From positions 1 through 64,000 of the forward strand of contig NZ_AMRK01000017.1 of the NCBI RefSeq assembly GCF_000299875.1: a stretch of 64,000 bases of DNA, read 5' to 3'. Positions 1-8,326 of this stretch are shown here, piece by piece. Position 1 is the first letter of the stretch; each line of letters starts with the position of its first letter. This DNA comes from Celeribacter baekdonensis B30 (lineage in GTDB: Bacteria; Pseudomonadota; Alphaproteobacteria; Rhodobacterales; Rhodobacteraceae). The position numbers and the translations under genes are program-made. The notes below the pieces were generated by a model. That model did no database searches. It was not told where the DNA came from and saw only the letters and a program-made list of their open reading frames with translations.

Positions 1-554
1 GCAACCCCTTTTTTCAGTTTTATGACAGAAGATCGGATATTTTCTCTGAAACCCCTTATTTTATGGGCGATGCAGCATAATTTTTTTGCATCTGCGAAGG
101 CTGATTTCGGCTTTTTGGGGCGATACGCAGGTGAATCACCGAGTCCTCTCAGGGTGTTTGCGAGGTGAATCGGCAAATCACTCGCCCCATAGGTGCAAAT
201 CACCCAAACATGCCCCAACGTAAGGCGAGTGATTTTGTGAATCAGCGGGTGAATCGGGCGAGTCACCCGACTCGCAAACCATCTGATGCGACTCACCGGG
301 TCGCCAAAACGAAAGCGATGAGCGATTCATTCAATGATCTGGTTGTTCACAGGAACCGGGAAAGCCTCATCCATTGGCTTTAAGTAGGGGGCCCCTCTTC
401 CGCATCTGCGTCACAGGTAGCCACGACATTCTCCTGCAAGATCAGCCGCACTGTCATAGACATCACCACTGTCGTTGCGCGGATATTTTAAGAGTGCCTT
501 TACCAAAGGCTGCCAAACCAATCTGTCCCCAAAGACCATCACATGTGTTCGCAT
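1..554. other. non-coding stretch before the betaine transporter operon
   Basis: I see no convincing gene here. The short open frames have no ribosome binding site and run through repeats. The first 120 bases are AT-rich. Positions 130 to 328 carry the GANTC/inverted-repeat cluster described separately. A small inverted repeat (GCCTTT-ACC-AAAGGC) lies near 496 to 510. The stretch may belong to the control region of a gene left of the window. Confidence 0.6.
130..328. repeat. dense cluster of GANTC sites with inverted repeats
   Basis: Nine GANTC motifs (CcrM methylation target in alphaproteobacteria) start at 133, 141, 167, 239, 251, 260, 269, 290 and 324; random sequence would give about one per 256 bases. 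Four copies of GTGAATC start at 131, 165, 237 and 249. AAATCACTCGCC (175-186) and GGCGAGTGATTT (224-235) form a perfect 12-base inverted repeat. GCGAGTC (258-264) and GACTCGC (269-275) form a 7-base hairpin with a 4-base loop that has a GANTC in each arm. The site positions are read directly; a methylation-sensitive control role is inferred. Confidence 0.75.
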
Positions 555-580
555 AAAAAAGGGCGAGGTCTCCCCCGCCC
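555..580 (-). terminator. intrinsic terminator of the proXWV operon
   Basis: Read on the minus strand, an 8-base GC-rich stem (573-580 with 561-568, one A-C mismatch, loop TCTC) is followed by six T residues (560-555). It lies about 30 bases after the stop codon of the ATPase gene and fits a rho-independent terminator for that operon. Confidence 0.8.
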
Positions 581-608
581 GTCTTCCTATACATATATAT
601 GTGCGCGC

Positions 609-1703
609 TCAGGCGTACCGCACGTCATCCCCTTCGCTCTCCGGGGCTTTGAGCGCCTCAATCGCCGCATCAATGGTGACATTGCCGCAGACCGTGCCAT
701 CGGGCCGCTGCACCGGACAACACTTGCTTGGCGATCTGTGCAGCTTCGGCAGCGCGTCTTCGATCGAATCCGTGGTCAACACAGGTTTGCCTTGAGAGTT
801 CGCCGGGGCTTTCATGATCGAACGAATGCGCACGACCTTGGCACGGTTCACATCCTTGATGAAATCGGTGATGTAATCATCGGCCGGGTTCATGATGATC
901 GCTTGCGGATCGCCGGACTGGATGATCTCGCCATCCCGCAGGATCGCGATCCGATCGCCGATGTTGAGCGCCTCATCCAAATCGTGGGTGATAAAGATGA
1001 TGGTCTTATGCAACTCCTCTTGCAGCTCCAACAGGATCGACTGCATATCGGTGCGGATCAGAGGATCAAGCGCCGAAAAGGCTTCGTCCATCAACAGGAT
1101 GTCCGCATCGGTCGCCAAGGCACGAGCCAGACCCACGCGCTGTTGTTGACCACCGGAGAGCTGTGAAGGGTATTGATCCTCAAACCCGGCCAGACCGACC
1201 CGATCCAACCATTTGCGCGCCCGTTCCTCTGCTTCTTTGGCTTGCACGCCTTGGATCTCCAGCCCATACATCGCGTTTTCCAACACTGTGCGATGAGGCA
1301 AGAGGCCGAATTTCTGAAACACCATCGACATTTTAAACCGACGCAGATCACGCAACTGTTTGTCATCCATGGCCAGAACATTCTCGCCATCGACCCAAAT
1401 CTCCCCGGCGGTCGGTTCGATCAGCCGATTGAGGTGACGGATCAAGGTGGATTTCCCCGATCCCGACAGGCCCATGATCACTTGAATCTTACGCGCCGGG
1501 ATATCGAGGTTGATGTCATTGAGTCCCAACGCATGATTGTGAAGGTCCATCAGTTCGGGTTTGCTCATCCCGGCGCAAACATGCTCCAACACAGCTTCGG
1601 GCATTTCCCCAAAGATTTTATAGAGCCCTTTGATGCGGACCTTCGGGGCGTCTTCACCCGCATCCGCACGCGGCACCGCCTCTGTCATATGAACCTCAGC
1701 CAT
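609..1703 (-). CDS. proV: glycine betaine/proline ABC transporter, ATP-binding subunit
   Basis: Cytoplasmic ATPase of a ProU/OpuA-type importer for quaternary-ammonium osmolytes. The 364-residue protein has Walker A GLSGSGKST, signature LSGGQQQR, Walker B ILLMDEAF and a downstream His switch (FITHD). The C-terminal region after the ABC domain would hold the CBS-like part of ProV proteins. I start it at the ATG ending at 1703 (protein MAEVHMTEA...), which has GGAG just upstream and overlaps the permease stop codon by 8 bases; the frame stays open further upstream but only inside the permease gene. It is the last gene of a proX-proW-proV operon and is followed by a strong terminator. Whether glycine betaine, proline betaine or choline is carried cannot be decided from sequence. 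Confidence 0.93.
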   Translation of the reverse strand: MAEVHMTEAVPRADAGEDAPKVRIKGLYKIFGEMPEAVLEHVCAGMSKPELMDLHNHALGLNDINLDIPARKIQVIMGLSGSGKSTLIRHLNRLIEPTAGEIWVDGENVLAMDDKQLRDLRRFKMSMVFQKFGLLPHRTVLENAMYGLEIQGVQAKEAEERARKWLDRVGLAGFEDQYPSQLSGGQQQRVGLARALATDADILLMDEAFSALDPLIRTDMQSILLELQEELHKTIIFITHDLDEALNIGDRIAILRDGEIIQSGDPQAIIMNPADDYITDFIKDVNRAKVVRIRSIMKAPANSQGKPVLTTDSIEDALPKLHRSPSKCCPVQRPDGTVCGNVTIDAAIEALKAPESEGDDVRYA

Positions 1704-2586
1704 GCCCCGTCTCCCGATATGCTTGCAAGCGCTTGCCGTAAGTCTGGCTGACGCGGTCGAAAATAATCGCCAAAGCGACAATGGCGAGGCCATTCATCAA
1801 GCCCAAGGCAAGATATTGGTTGCCAATTGCACGCAACACCTGTGTGCCAAGGCCATGCACGCCAATCATCGACGCGATCACCACCATGGAGAGTGCCATC
1901 ATGATGGTTTGGTTCACGCCCGCAAAGATGTTCGGCAAAGCCAGGGGGATTTGCACGCCAAAGAGTTTCTCGCGGCTGGACGCGCCAAAGGCCTCCGCCG
2001 CCTCCATCACATCGCGGTCCACCAAACGAATGCCCAGATTGGTCAAACGCACGATGGGCGGAATGGCGTAGATGCACACGGCGATCAGCCCCGGCACCTT
2101 ACCGATGCCCAAAAGCATGACGACCGGAATAAGATAGACGAAGGACGGGATCGTCTGCATCACATCGAGGATCGGGGTGACAAGCGACTGCGCCCGATCA
2201 CTGCGCGACATCAATACGCCGATGGGAATGCCCAACGCCACACACAAAGAGGTGGCCACCGTGATCATCGCCAAGGTGGACATGGTGTCTTCCCACATCC
2301 CAAAGATGCCGATCAGCAAAAGCGAGATGACAGCACCCGTGGTGATTTTCCAACTGCGCGCGCCAAACCATGTCAGCGTGGCGATCACCAAAATGACCAG
2401 CGGCCATGGCGCGCCGGTTAAAACATCCTCAAACCAGATGAGGAATTGAAGAAGGGGATTGAAGAAGGCCTCGATCGCCTCGCCATTGGCGCGCGAAAAG
2501 GTGCGAAATCCTTCATCAATCCCCTGCTTGAATGACGACAAATCCTGTCGGCCAAGAGAAGGGAATTCTGTTAAAAACTCCAGCAT
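1696..2586 (-). CDS. proW: glycine betaine/proline ABC transporter, permease
   Basis: Inner-membrane subunit of about 296 residues with several hydrophobic segments. The EAA-type coupling loop that contacts the ATPase is seen around DVMEAAEAFGASSREKLFG. The start is the ATG ending at 2586 (MLEFLTEFP), preceded by AAGGA at 8 bases; an upstream in-frame Met at 2622 lies in the hairpin-bearing spacer and lacks a good site. It overlaps the ATPase gene and follows the binding-protein gene by about 70 bases. Family membership is clear; the substrate is inferred from the neighbours. Confidence 0.93.
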   Translation of the reverse strand: MLEFLTEFPSLGRQDLSSFKQGIDEGFRTFSRANGEAIEAFFNPLLQFLIWFEDVLTGAPWPLVILVIATLTWFGARSWKITTGAVISLLLIGIFGMWEDTMSTLAMITVATSLCVALGIPIGVLMSRSDRAQSLVTPILDVMQTIPSFVYLIPVVMLLGIGKVPGLIAVCIYAIPPIVRLTNLGIRLVDRDVMEAAEAFGASSREKLFGVQIPLALPNIFAGVNQTIMMALSMVVIASMIGVHGLGTQVLRAIGNQYLALGLMNGLAIVALAIIFDRVSQTYGKRLQAYRETGHG

Positions 2587-2612
2587 ATGTGTGTTCCTTA
2601 TATATGGAAGAA

Positions 2613-2637
2613 GGGCCCGCAACCAAGTTGCAGGCCC
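2613..2637 (-). promoter_or_regulatory. intercistronic hairpin between proX and proW
   Basis: An 11-base stem (2613-2623 with 2627-2637, one G-T wobble on the RNA) closes a 3-base loop in the spacer after proX. No U-run follows on the minus strand. Such hairpins often protect the 3' end of binding-protein mRNA or partly stop transcription, giving more binding protein than permease. The structure is seen; the role is inferred. Confidence 0.6.
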
Positions 2638-2659
2638 TCGATATCCTTCAAACGCGGAC

Positions 2660-3673
2660 TTAAAGCGCGTCCTTGACCTTTTCGGCCACCTCAGGGGTCA
2701 CCCACTGGGTCCACACGTCTTCATGCTTCGCGAGGAACTCATATGCGGCATCTTCACCAATCGCTTGGTTCTCGGTCATGTAGACCAACATCTCGTTCAT
2801 CACCTCACCGGGGAAAACGCGGGATTTGAGATAGGTGAGAACGCTCTCCGGCGCAATGTCCGGCACATCGGCGGTGACAACCGTCGACACTTCGGATTTG
2901 GTCCAGCTCGACGGCTTCGGATCCATACACTCGGATTCGGATTTCACGATACATCCGTCCCAGTTCTCAGACCCCGCCCATTCGGTTTCAAACGCCAAAG
3001 GCACCAGTTTGTATTTGCCGATCACCGCGGTCGGGTTCCAGTAGTAGCCAAACCACGACTGCTCACGCTCGGCCGCTTTCGCGATGGAGCCTTCGAGACC
3101 TGCGGCAGAGCCCGGATCTACCAGAACCCAGCCTTTTTCTTCCATGTCAAAGGCACGGAACATATTGGCGTTGGCGGGCTGACAGCCCCACCCCGACGGG
3201 CAGCCCATAAAGGCACCTTTGCTTTTGTCCTCAGAGTAGGGGAACAGCTCCGGGTGTTCGATCAGCTTTTCAACCGTATCGAGTTCCGGGTGCTCGGCGG
3301 CAAAAGACGGTGTCACCCACCAGCCCTCGCCCAGACCCGTGATCGGGCCATCAAGCAGTTTGATCATACGACCGTCTTCGACCGCTTTCGCCAAAGGTTC
3401 GCGCACCGCATTGGTCCAAAGTTCGGGCGCGATCTGCGGTTCGCCTTTTTCATTCATCGAGGCAAACAATGTATTGGTGCCACCGTTGACCAGTTCAACG
3501 TCACAACCAAAGCCTTCTTCAAGGATGATGGCATCCACGTTGGCCATCAACTCGCCCGACGCCCAGTTGAACTCTGCCACTTTGAGATCACCACAGTCCT
3601 CAGTCGCGAAAGCGCCGCCGGCCATGGTGCCGAGTGCCAATACACTGGCCGCAAAAAATTTAGTATTAGTCAT
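2660..3673 (-). CDS. proX: glycine betaine-type ABC transporter substrate-binding protein
   Basis: Periplasmic ligand-binding protein of the OpuAC family, 337 residues. A Sec signal peptide covers about residues 1-23 (hydrophobic core ending in GGAFA). The mature part is rich in Trp and Tyr, as expected for the aromatic cage that holds a trimethylammonium head group. It contains two Cys pairs (CPSGWGC and CIVKSESEC) that could form disulphides. It is the first gene of the operon with proW and proV. Expression is probably driven from the 438-base upstream gap, where AT-rich TATATA tracts lie near 3820-3862. The exact ligand (betaine, choline or carnitine) is not resolved. Confidence 0.9.
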   Translation of the reverse strand: MTNTKFFAASVLALGTMAGGAFATEDCGDLKVAEFNWASGELMANVDAIILEEGFGCDVELVNGGTNTLFASMNEKGEPQIAPELWTNAVREPLAKAVEDGRMIKLLDGPITGLGEGWWVTPSFAAEHPELDTVEKLIEHPELFPYSEDKSKGAFMGCPSGWGCQPANANMFRAFDMEEKGWVLVDPGSAAGLEGSIAKAAEREQSWFGYYWNPTAVIGKYKLVPLAFETEWAGSENWDGCIVKSESECMDPKPSSWTKSEVSTVVTADVPDIAPESVLTYLKSRVFPGEVMNEMLVYMTENQAIGEDAAYEFLAKHEDVWTQWVTPEVAEKVKDAL

Positions 3674-4111
3674 AAGGGGGACCCCCGCTTACTTCGTGTG
3701 TGTTCCCCGGCCAGACGCGAACGAATGCGTCCCTCGGACCGGCCACCACCCCGAATTGGGCGATTTCTCCGCGCTTGCCGTTCGTAGCCCATGAAAGAGC
3801 ACCCAGAGCACGCCCCTATATATAATGTGTACAAAACCACTCCCGTGACACACTCATATATAGAGGCCCCGAGGCACGAGCCGGCGGAGCGTGGCCCTAA
3901 ACGAACACATCACACCTCGTGATGCAACCCGATAGCCCGGCTGATGCATCAGCTTTTCCCGATATATCCGCAAACTCCACCTATCTCACGCCATTGTCGC
4001 AGTTCACACGGTCGTCGCCCTTTTCCACACTTGGCAGCGGTTGCGCGGCCCGGCGCGGGGGTCTATCTGTCGAACACCCCCCACGACTGTCACGGGACAA
4101 AAGGATAAAGC
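3674..4111. promoter_or_regulatory. divergent intergenic region between proX and the ABC exporter
   Basis: This 438-base gap must contain the promoters of proX (minus) and of the ABC exporter (plus). AT-rich tracts with TATATA cores occur at about 3822-3838 and 3853-3862, whereas the surrounding DNA is GC-rich. I could not assign -35/-10 pairs with confidence. The exporter gene has AAGGA 7 bases before its ATG. No convincing small gene was found. Confidence 0.45.
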
Positions 4112-5899
4112 ATGGCCGCTGACCGCACCCTTACAGACGCCGCAGAGCGTGAAAAATCGAAACGGGTTGGCGCGCTCGCCGAGCTTTGGCCCTTTATCAA
4201 ACCCTATAAGCGCCTGATGAGCGCGGCCTTTGCCGCCCTCGTCCTCACGGCCTGTATTTCCCTGATCCTGCCCGTCGCCGTGCGCCGCGTGGTCGATGGG
4301 TTCCAAGAGGCGGGCGGGTTGTTGTTGGACAAATATTTTGGCGCGGCCTTGATGATCGCCGGGCTTTTGGCCCTTGGCACCGGGATGCGCTATTATCTTG
4401 TCACCCGCTTGGGTGAACGCGTCGTCGCCGACATTCGCAAATCCGTGTTTGACCGGATGATCCGCATGTCGCCGGCGTTCTATGAAAAGATCATGACCGG
4501 CGAGGTGCTCTCAAGGATCACCACCGACACCACGCTGATCCTGTCCGTCATCGGCTCGTCGATCTCTGTCGCGCTGCGCAACACTTTGATCATGATCGGT
4601 GGTTTGGCATTGATGCTGTTCACGTCGGCCAAACTCACCGGACTCGTCCTGTTGATCGTGCCCGTCGTGATCATCCCAATCATCGTCCTGGGTCGCCGCC
4701 TCCGGGTGTTGTCGCGCGAGAACCAGGATTGGATCGCGTCTTCGTCGGGCACCGCCTCCGAGGCGCTTTTATCGGCACAAACGGTGCAATCCTTCACCGC
4801 CGAAGACCCACAGGCCGCCCGGTTTGACGAGGTCACGGAGAAAAGCTTCACTGCCGCCCACACCCGGATCAAAACCCGCGCCGTGATGACCGTGATCGTC
4901 ATCGCGCTGATCTTTTCCGGCGTTGTTGGCGTGCTTTGGATCGGCGCACGCGATGTGCGCAATGATGTCATGTCCATCGGTGAGCTGGTGCAATTCGTGA
5001 TCTACGCCATCATGGTCGCCGGGGCTTCCGGGGCCTTGTCCGAGATTTGGGGCGAGTTACAGCGCGCGGCGGGTGCGACCGAACGGCTGATCGAACTGCT
5101 CTCCTCCGACGACCCGGTCCATGACCCGGCCGATCCCAAACCTTTCCCAACCCCCGCCAAAGGCGCGATTTCCTTTGACGATGTGCGGTTCTTTTACCCG
5201 TCACGGCCCAACAGCCCGGCCTTGAATGGCGTGTCTTTTGACATCAAACCCGGAGAAACCGTGGCGCTTGTGGGTCCCTCGGGAGCCGGGAAATCGACGA
5301 TTATTCAATTGCTTCAACGGTTTTATGATCCGCAGCAAGGCGTGATCTCCATCGACGGGATGCCGATCTCCGAGATGCTGCGCGCCGATTTCCGCCAGCA
5401 TCTCGCGCTTGTGCCGCAAGACCCGGTGATCTTTGCCGCCTCTGCCGCCGACAATATCCGCTTTGGCCGTCCTGACGCCACAATGGAGCAAGTCATCAAA
5501 GCGGCCAAAGCCGCAGCCGCTGACGATTTCATCGCCAAACTGCCCGAGGGCTACGACAGCTATCTGGGCGAGCGCGGCATCATGTTGTCGGGCGGGCAAA
5601 AGCAACGGGTCGCCATCGCTCGCGCGATCCTGCGCGATGCGCCGATCCTGTTGTTGGACGAAGCCACCTCTGCGCTTGATTCCGAGAGCGAACAAGCCGT
5701 GCAAAAAGCGGTCGAAGATATGGCCCGCACCCGCACCACCTTGATCGTGGCGCACCGTTTGGCCACGGTGAAAAAGGCCGACCGCATTTTGGTGTTCGAA
5801 GATGGCCAGATCGTTGCCATGGGCACCCACGAGGCGCTTGTCGCCGAAGGCGGGCTTTATGCGCGCTTGGCCAAGTTGCAATTCACAAACGGGGAATAA
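4112..5899 (+). CDS. ABC transporter, fused membrane and ATPase domains (MsbA/LmrA-like half-exporter)
   Basis: Half-transporter of 595 residues. The N-terminal part (about 30-320) has the six hydrophobic segments of a type-1 exporter membrane domain. The C-terminal ATPase has Walker A GPSGAGKST, Q-loop, signature LSGGQKQR, Walker B ILLLDEATSALD and the H-switch VAHRL. It would act as a homodimer in the inner membrane. The start at 4112 is supported by AAGGA upstream. It is monocistronic between a divergent betaine transporter and a Kbp-like gene, so the substrate (lipid, drug or peptide) cannot be inferred. Confidence 0.9.
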   Translation: MAADRTLTDAAEREKSKRVGALAELWPFIKPYKRLMSAAFAALVLTACISLILPVAVRRVVDGFQEAGGLLLDKYFGAALMIAGLLALGTGMRYYLVTRLGERVVADIRKSVFDRMIRMSPAFYEKIMTGEVLSRITTDTTLILSVIGSSISVALRNTLIMIGGLALMLFTSAKLTGLVLLIVPVVIIPIIVLGRRLRVLSRENQDWIASSSGTASEALLSAQTVQSFTAEDPQAARFDEVTEKSFTAAHTRIKTRAVMTVIVIALIFSGVVGVLWIGARDVRNDVMSIGELVQFVIYAIMVAGASGALSEIWGELQRAAGATERLIELLSSDDPVHDPADPKPFPTPAKGAISFDDVRFFYPSRPNSPALNGVSFDIKPGETVALVGPSGAGKSTIIQLLQRFYDPQQGVISIDGMPISEMLRADFRQHLALVPQDPVIFAASAADNIRFGRPDATMEQVIKAAKAAAADDFIAKLPEGYDSYLGERGIMLSGGQKQRVAIARAILRDAPILLLDEATSALDSESEQAVQKAVEDMARTRTTLIVAHRLATVKKADRILVFEDGQIVAMGTHEALVAEGGLYARLAKLQFTNGE

Positions 5900-5975
5900 C
5901 ACGCGGATTTCCCGTTTTCATTTTGTCACGAACCGCTGATACTTGGTAAAACCACCTGAAACATAGGAGTTGGGT

Positions 5976-6398
5976 ATGGGGATCTGGAATTTTGTAAAAG
6001 GCGCCGGCAAGAAGGTCTTTAAGAAAGAAGAAGACAAGCCGAACGCGGATGACCTGTTGGCCGAAATCGCGGCACTTGGCCTTCAGGCGGATGGCATCGA
6101 CGTGGCCGTGGATGGCGACAAGGTTGTCTTGGGTGGCACCGCTCTGTCTCAGGAAGCCAAAGAGAAAATCATCATGGCCGCGGGCAACATCGAAGGCATC
6201 GCCTCGGTCGAAGACACGATTGCGGGTGCCGATCCAGTGTTTCACGAAGTGAAAAAGGGCGATACGCTTTGGGCCATCGCTGCCACAACCCTTGGCAACG
6301 GCAGCCGCTACACCGAAATCTTTGAAGCCAACAAACCGATGTTGTCACACCCGGACAAAATCTATCCGGGCCAGATGTTGATCATTCCGCAGGCCTAA
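5976..6398 (+). CDS. kbp: BON and LysM domain protein, Kbp/YgaU-like
   Basis: Small protein of 140 residues with an N-terminal motif like the E. coli potassium-binding protein Kbp (MGIWNFVKGAGKK), a BON domain (about 25-85) and a C-terminal LysM domain (about 92-139, VKKGDTLWAIA ... YPGQMLIIP). Kbp binds K+ and changes conformation; that function is transferred by resemblance. The ATG at 5976 is chosen because AGGAG lies 6 bases upstream; a TTG two codons earlier is less likely. No signal peptide is present, matching the cytoplasmic location of Kbp. It is followed by a terminator and so is probably a single-gene unit. Confidence 0.88.
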   Translation: MGIWNFVKGAGKKVFKKEEDKPNADDLLAEIAALGLQADGIDVAVDGDKVVLGGTALSQEAKEKIIMAAGNIEGIASVEDTIAGADPVFHEVKKGDTLWAIAATTLGNGSRYTEIFEANKPMLSHPDKIYPGQMLIIPQA

Positions 6399-6432
6399 GT
6401 CGCGCGAGGGTGACCTTACTTTGTCTATCGTG

Positions 6433-6459
6433 AAAGGCGTCCCCCATGGGCGCCTTTTT
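6433..6459 (+). terminator. intrinsic terminator after the Kbp-like gene
   Basis: AAAGGCG (6433-6439) pairs with CGCCTTT (6451-6457), with further CCC/GGG pairing inside, and a T5 run follows. It lies 35 bases downstream of the stop codon and ends the transcript. Confidence 0.8.
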
Positions 6460-6570
6460 CATGTCTTCTCACAACACGCTCAGACACCTCCCACCCTCTA
6501 GATGCTGTCGCATGAGACAAATCCACCTAATTTTGCTTTTTGGTCGCACGCAGTTACCAATAGCGAAACA

Positions 6571-6999
6571 ATGTCTTGGTCCGACTCATACCCAGCGTCT
6601 AATCTTATCAGGTATTTACGAGGAATCGGGCCGCAGGCAGTGGGTACGAGTGAAGAGCAGGACAAGCTGGAGGAGACAATCATTCAGCAACTGGTGTTTG
6701 ACCGCCAAAACCCGGGCACTGTGGTGCGTGGGCTTTTATCTGGTCCAAACCCACCTGACCCGCTGCAAACCGTCTTTGCTCTGACCACCGTTGCCGCCGA
6801 CCTGTCGGGCTGGCACGAACCCGAACTGCAAGACCTGTCATCGCGCTGTTTCGAAGAGGCCACTCTGATGATTTGCGAACTTTGGGCCGCGGGGTTTCGC
6901 CTCACCAAACCCAAAGTGGCCAAAGACCAGACGGCAGAGCAAAGGGAAAAACGGAAACGGTCTCAGACCTTTTCCACCACCACAGAGCCAACCGAATAG
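6571..6999 (+). CDS. hypothetical protein, about 142 residues
   Basis: I do not recognise the family. Codon use in this frame resembles neighbouring genes, which supports a real gene. The protein is mainly helical, acidic in the first two thirds, and ends in a Lys/Arg/Thr-rich tail; no membrane segment or signal peptide is visible. The start is uncertain: ATG at 6571 begins a well-behaved protein (MSWSDSYPAS), while an in-frame ATG at 6502 would add 23 residues, and neither has a good ribosome binding site. The last 37 bases overlap, tail to tail, the 3' end of the converging ketoacyl synthase gene. Confidence 0.55.
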   Translation: MSWSDSYPASNLIRYLRGIGPQAVGTSEEQDKLEETIIQQLVFDRQNPGTVVRGLLSGPNPPDPLQTVFALTTVAADLSGWHEPELQDLSSRCFEEATLMICELWAAGFRLTKPKVAKDQTAEQREKRKRSQTFSTTTEPTE

Positions 7000-8081
7000 C
7001 CCGCCCCAAACGAACAGATCAGCCCCAGATCGCCAGCCGTCATGCCATCCGAATGTTTGGCAAAGGCAATGATCGACCCCGCCGATGAGGTGTTGGCATA
7101 ATCCTGTAAAATATTGGGTTGCTCGCCCGGCTCCGGCACCCGGCCCAGGACCTTTTTGCCGATGTAATCGTTCATCGCCTTATTGGCCTGATGTAACCAA
7201 AGACGCTTGAGCGCGGTCGCATCTAGGCCCTCCTCCTCCATATGCTGCGCAATATGGTGTGACACCAACGGCAGCACCTCTTTGAACACTTTGCGACCGT
7301 TTTGCATGAACTGCATGTCGCGACGGTCGTCCATTTGATCATGCGCCCGACGCAAAAAACCCATGTTGTTGCGAATGTTGTTGGAGAACTGCGTCGCACA
7401 GCGGGTCGAGCGCAGTTTGAACAGCGGCTTTTGCGCCGCCTCCGCAGCCTCAAGCACCACGGCAGTCGCCACATCGCCAAAGATGAAATGGCAATCGCGA
7501 TCGCGCCACTCCAAATGCCCAGAGGTGATTTCAGGACAGATCACCAACGCGCGTCGCACAGAGCCTGCGCGGATCATATCGGACGCGGCCTGTATCCCGA
7601 ACGTGGCCGACGAACAGGCAACATTCATGTCAAAGGCAAAACCGCCCGCACCCAAAACCTGTTGAATTTCAACGCCTATCGCCGGATAGGCGCGTTCCAT
7701 ATTGGAGGCGGCACAGATGATCAGGTCGATGTCCGCGGCCTCAACCCCCGCCATATCAAGCGCCTTGGTCGCCGCATCCAATGCCATTTCTGCCATCATG
7801 GAGGGGACGTCGTCGGCGCGCGGCGCATAGCGCGGGCACATCCGGGTCGGGTCTAAAATCCCCTCTTTGTCCATCACGTAGCGGGTTTCGATTCCCGAAG
7901 CGGCGGTGATGAACGCCGACGAAGACGGTGCCTTGGCCTCCACCGTTCCCGCCGCGATTGCATCGGCGTTTTCGGCATTATAAAGCTCGACATAGGCGTT
8001 AAAGGAGGCGACGAGTTCGTCGTTGGAGATGGCATAGGGCGGCGTAAACACCCCGGTCCCACTGATCACAACCTGTTGCAT
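6963..8081 (-). CDS. beta-ketoacyl-ACP synthase III family protein
   Basis: Thiolase-fold condensing enzyme of about 372 residues. The catalytic triad is complete: Cys in NVACSSATFG (about residue 156), His in LWLHQANKAM (about 297) and Asn in DYANTSSAG (about 330). It is longer than housekeeping FabH (about 320) because of an N-terminal insert around residues 25-60. It resembles the alternative KAS III group that includes the P. aeruginosa enzyme taking acyl-CoA into fatty acid synthesis. Two adjacent ATGs exist (8084 and 8081); the second has better spacing to GGAGAGGA. It is divergent from an acyl-CoA synthetase, which suggests the pair channels exogenous or recycled acyl groups. That role is inference. 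Confidence 0.88.
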   Translation of the reverse strand: MQQVVISGTGVFTPPYAISNDELVASFNAYVELYNAENADAIAAGTVEAKAPSSSAFITAASGIETRYVMDKEGILDPTRMCPRYAPRADDVPSMMAEMALDAATKALDMAGVEAADIDLIICAASNMERAYPAIGVEIQQVLGAGGFAFDMNVACSSATFGIQAASDMIRAGSVRRALVICPEITSGHLEWRDRDCHFIFGDVATAVVLEAAEAAQKPLFKLRSTRCATQFSNNIRNNMGFLRRAHDQMDDRRDMQFMQNGRKVFKEVLPLVSHHIAQHMEEEGLDATALKRLWLHQANKAMNDYIGKKVLGRVPEPGEQPNILQDYANTSSAGSIIAFAKHSDGMTAGDLGLICSFGAGYSVGSVVVEKV

Positions 8082-8326
8082 CATTCCTCTCCCCTATGGC
8101 GCTTTGAGTGCAGGCAACCTAGTCGCGCACATCCCCGTCGTCCAGCGTTCACACCGGACACTGCCACAAACTGACGTTGCGTCGAGCCGGTGCAAGGCCT
8201 GATTAATAAACGATGACGCTGCGTTGCAGGCCATGGGCGGCGTCTTGCGCGCGCTCCGGTTTCCCCGCATCATAGCCGTCGAGGAATACATCCGGGCCTG
8301 GACCCGGAGGAGAAGGGGAGGAGACG
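8082..8326. promoter_or_regulatory. shared promoter region of the ketoacyl synthase and acyl-CoA synthetase genes
   Basis: This 245-base divergent gap must hold both promoters. The synthetase start is preceded by two overlapping purine-rich sites (AGGAGAAGGGGAGGAG). I could not identify a specific operator. Confidence 0.4.

Noticed and set aside
165-383. Open frame of 72 codons in the GANTC cluster
   Set aside because: It runs through repeats, has no ribosome binding site and no family resemblance.
2459-3787. Long plus-strand frame of 442 codons opposite proX and proW
   Set aside because: Antisense shadow of genes with clear family motifs; GC-rich codon use makes such frames common.
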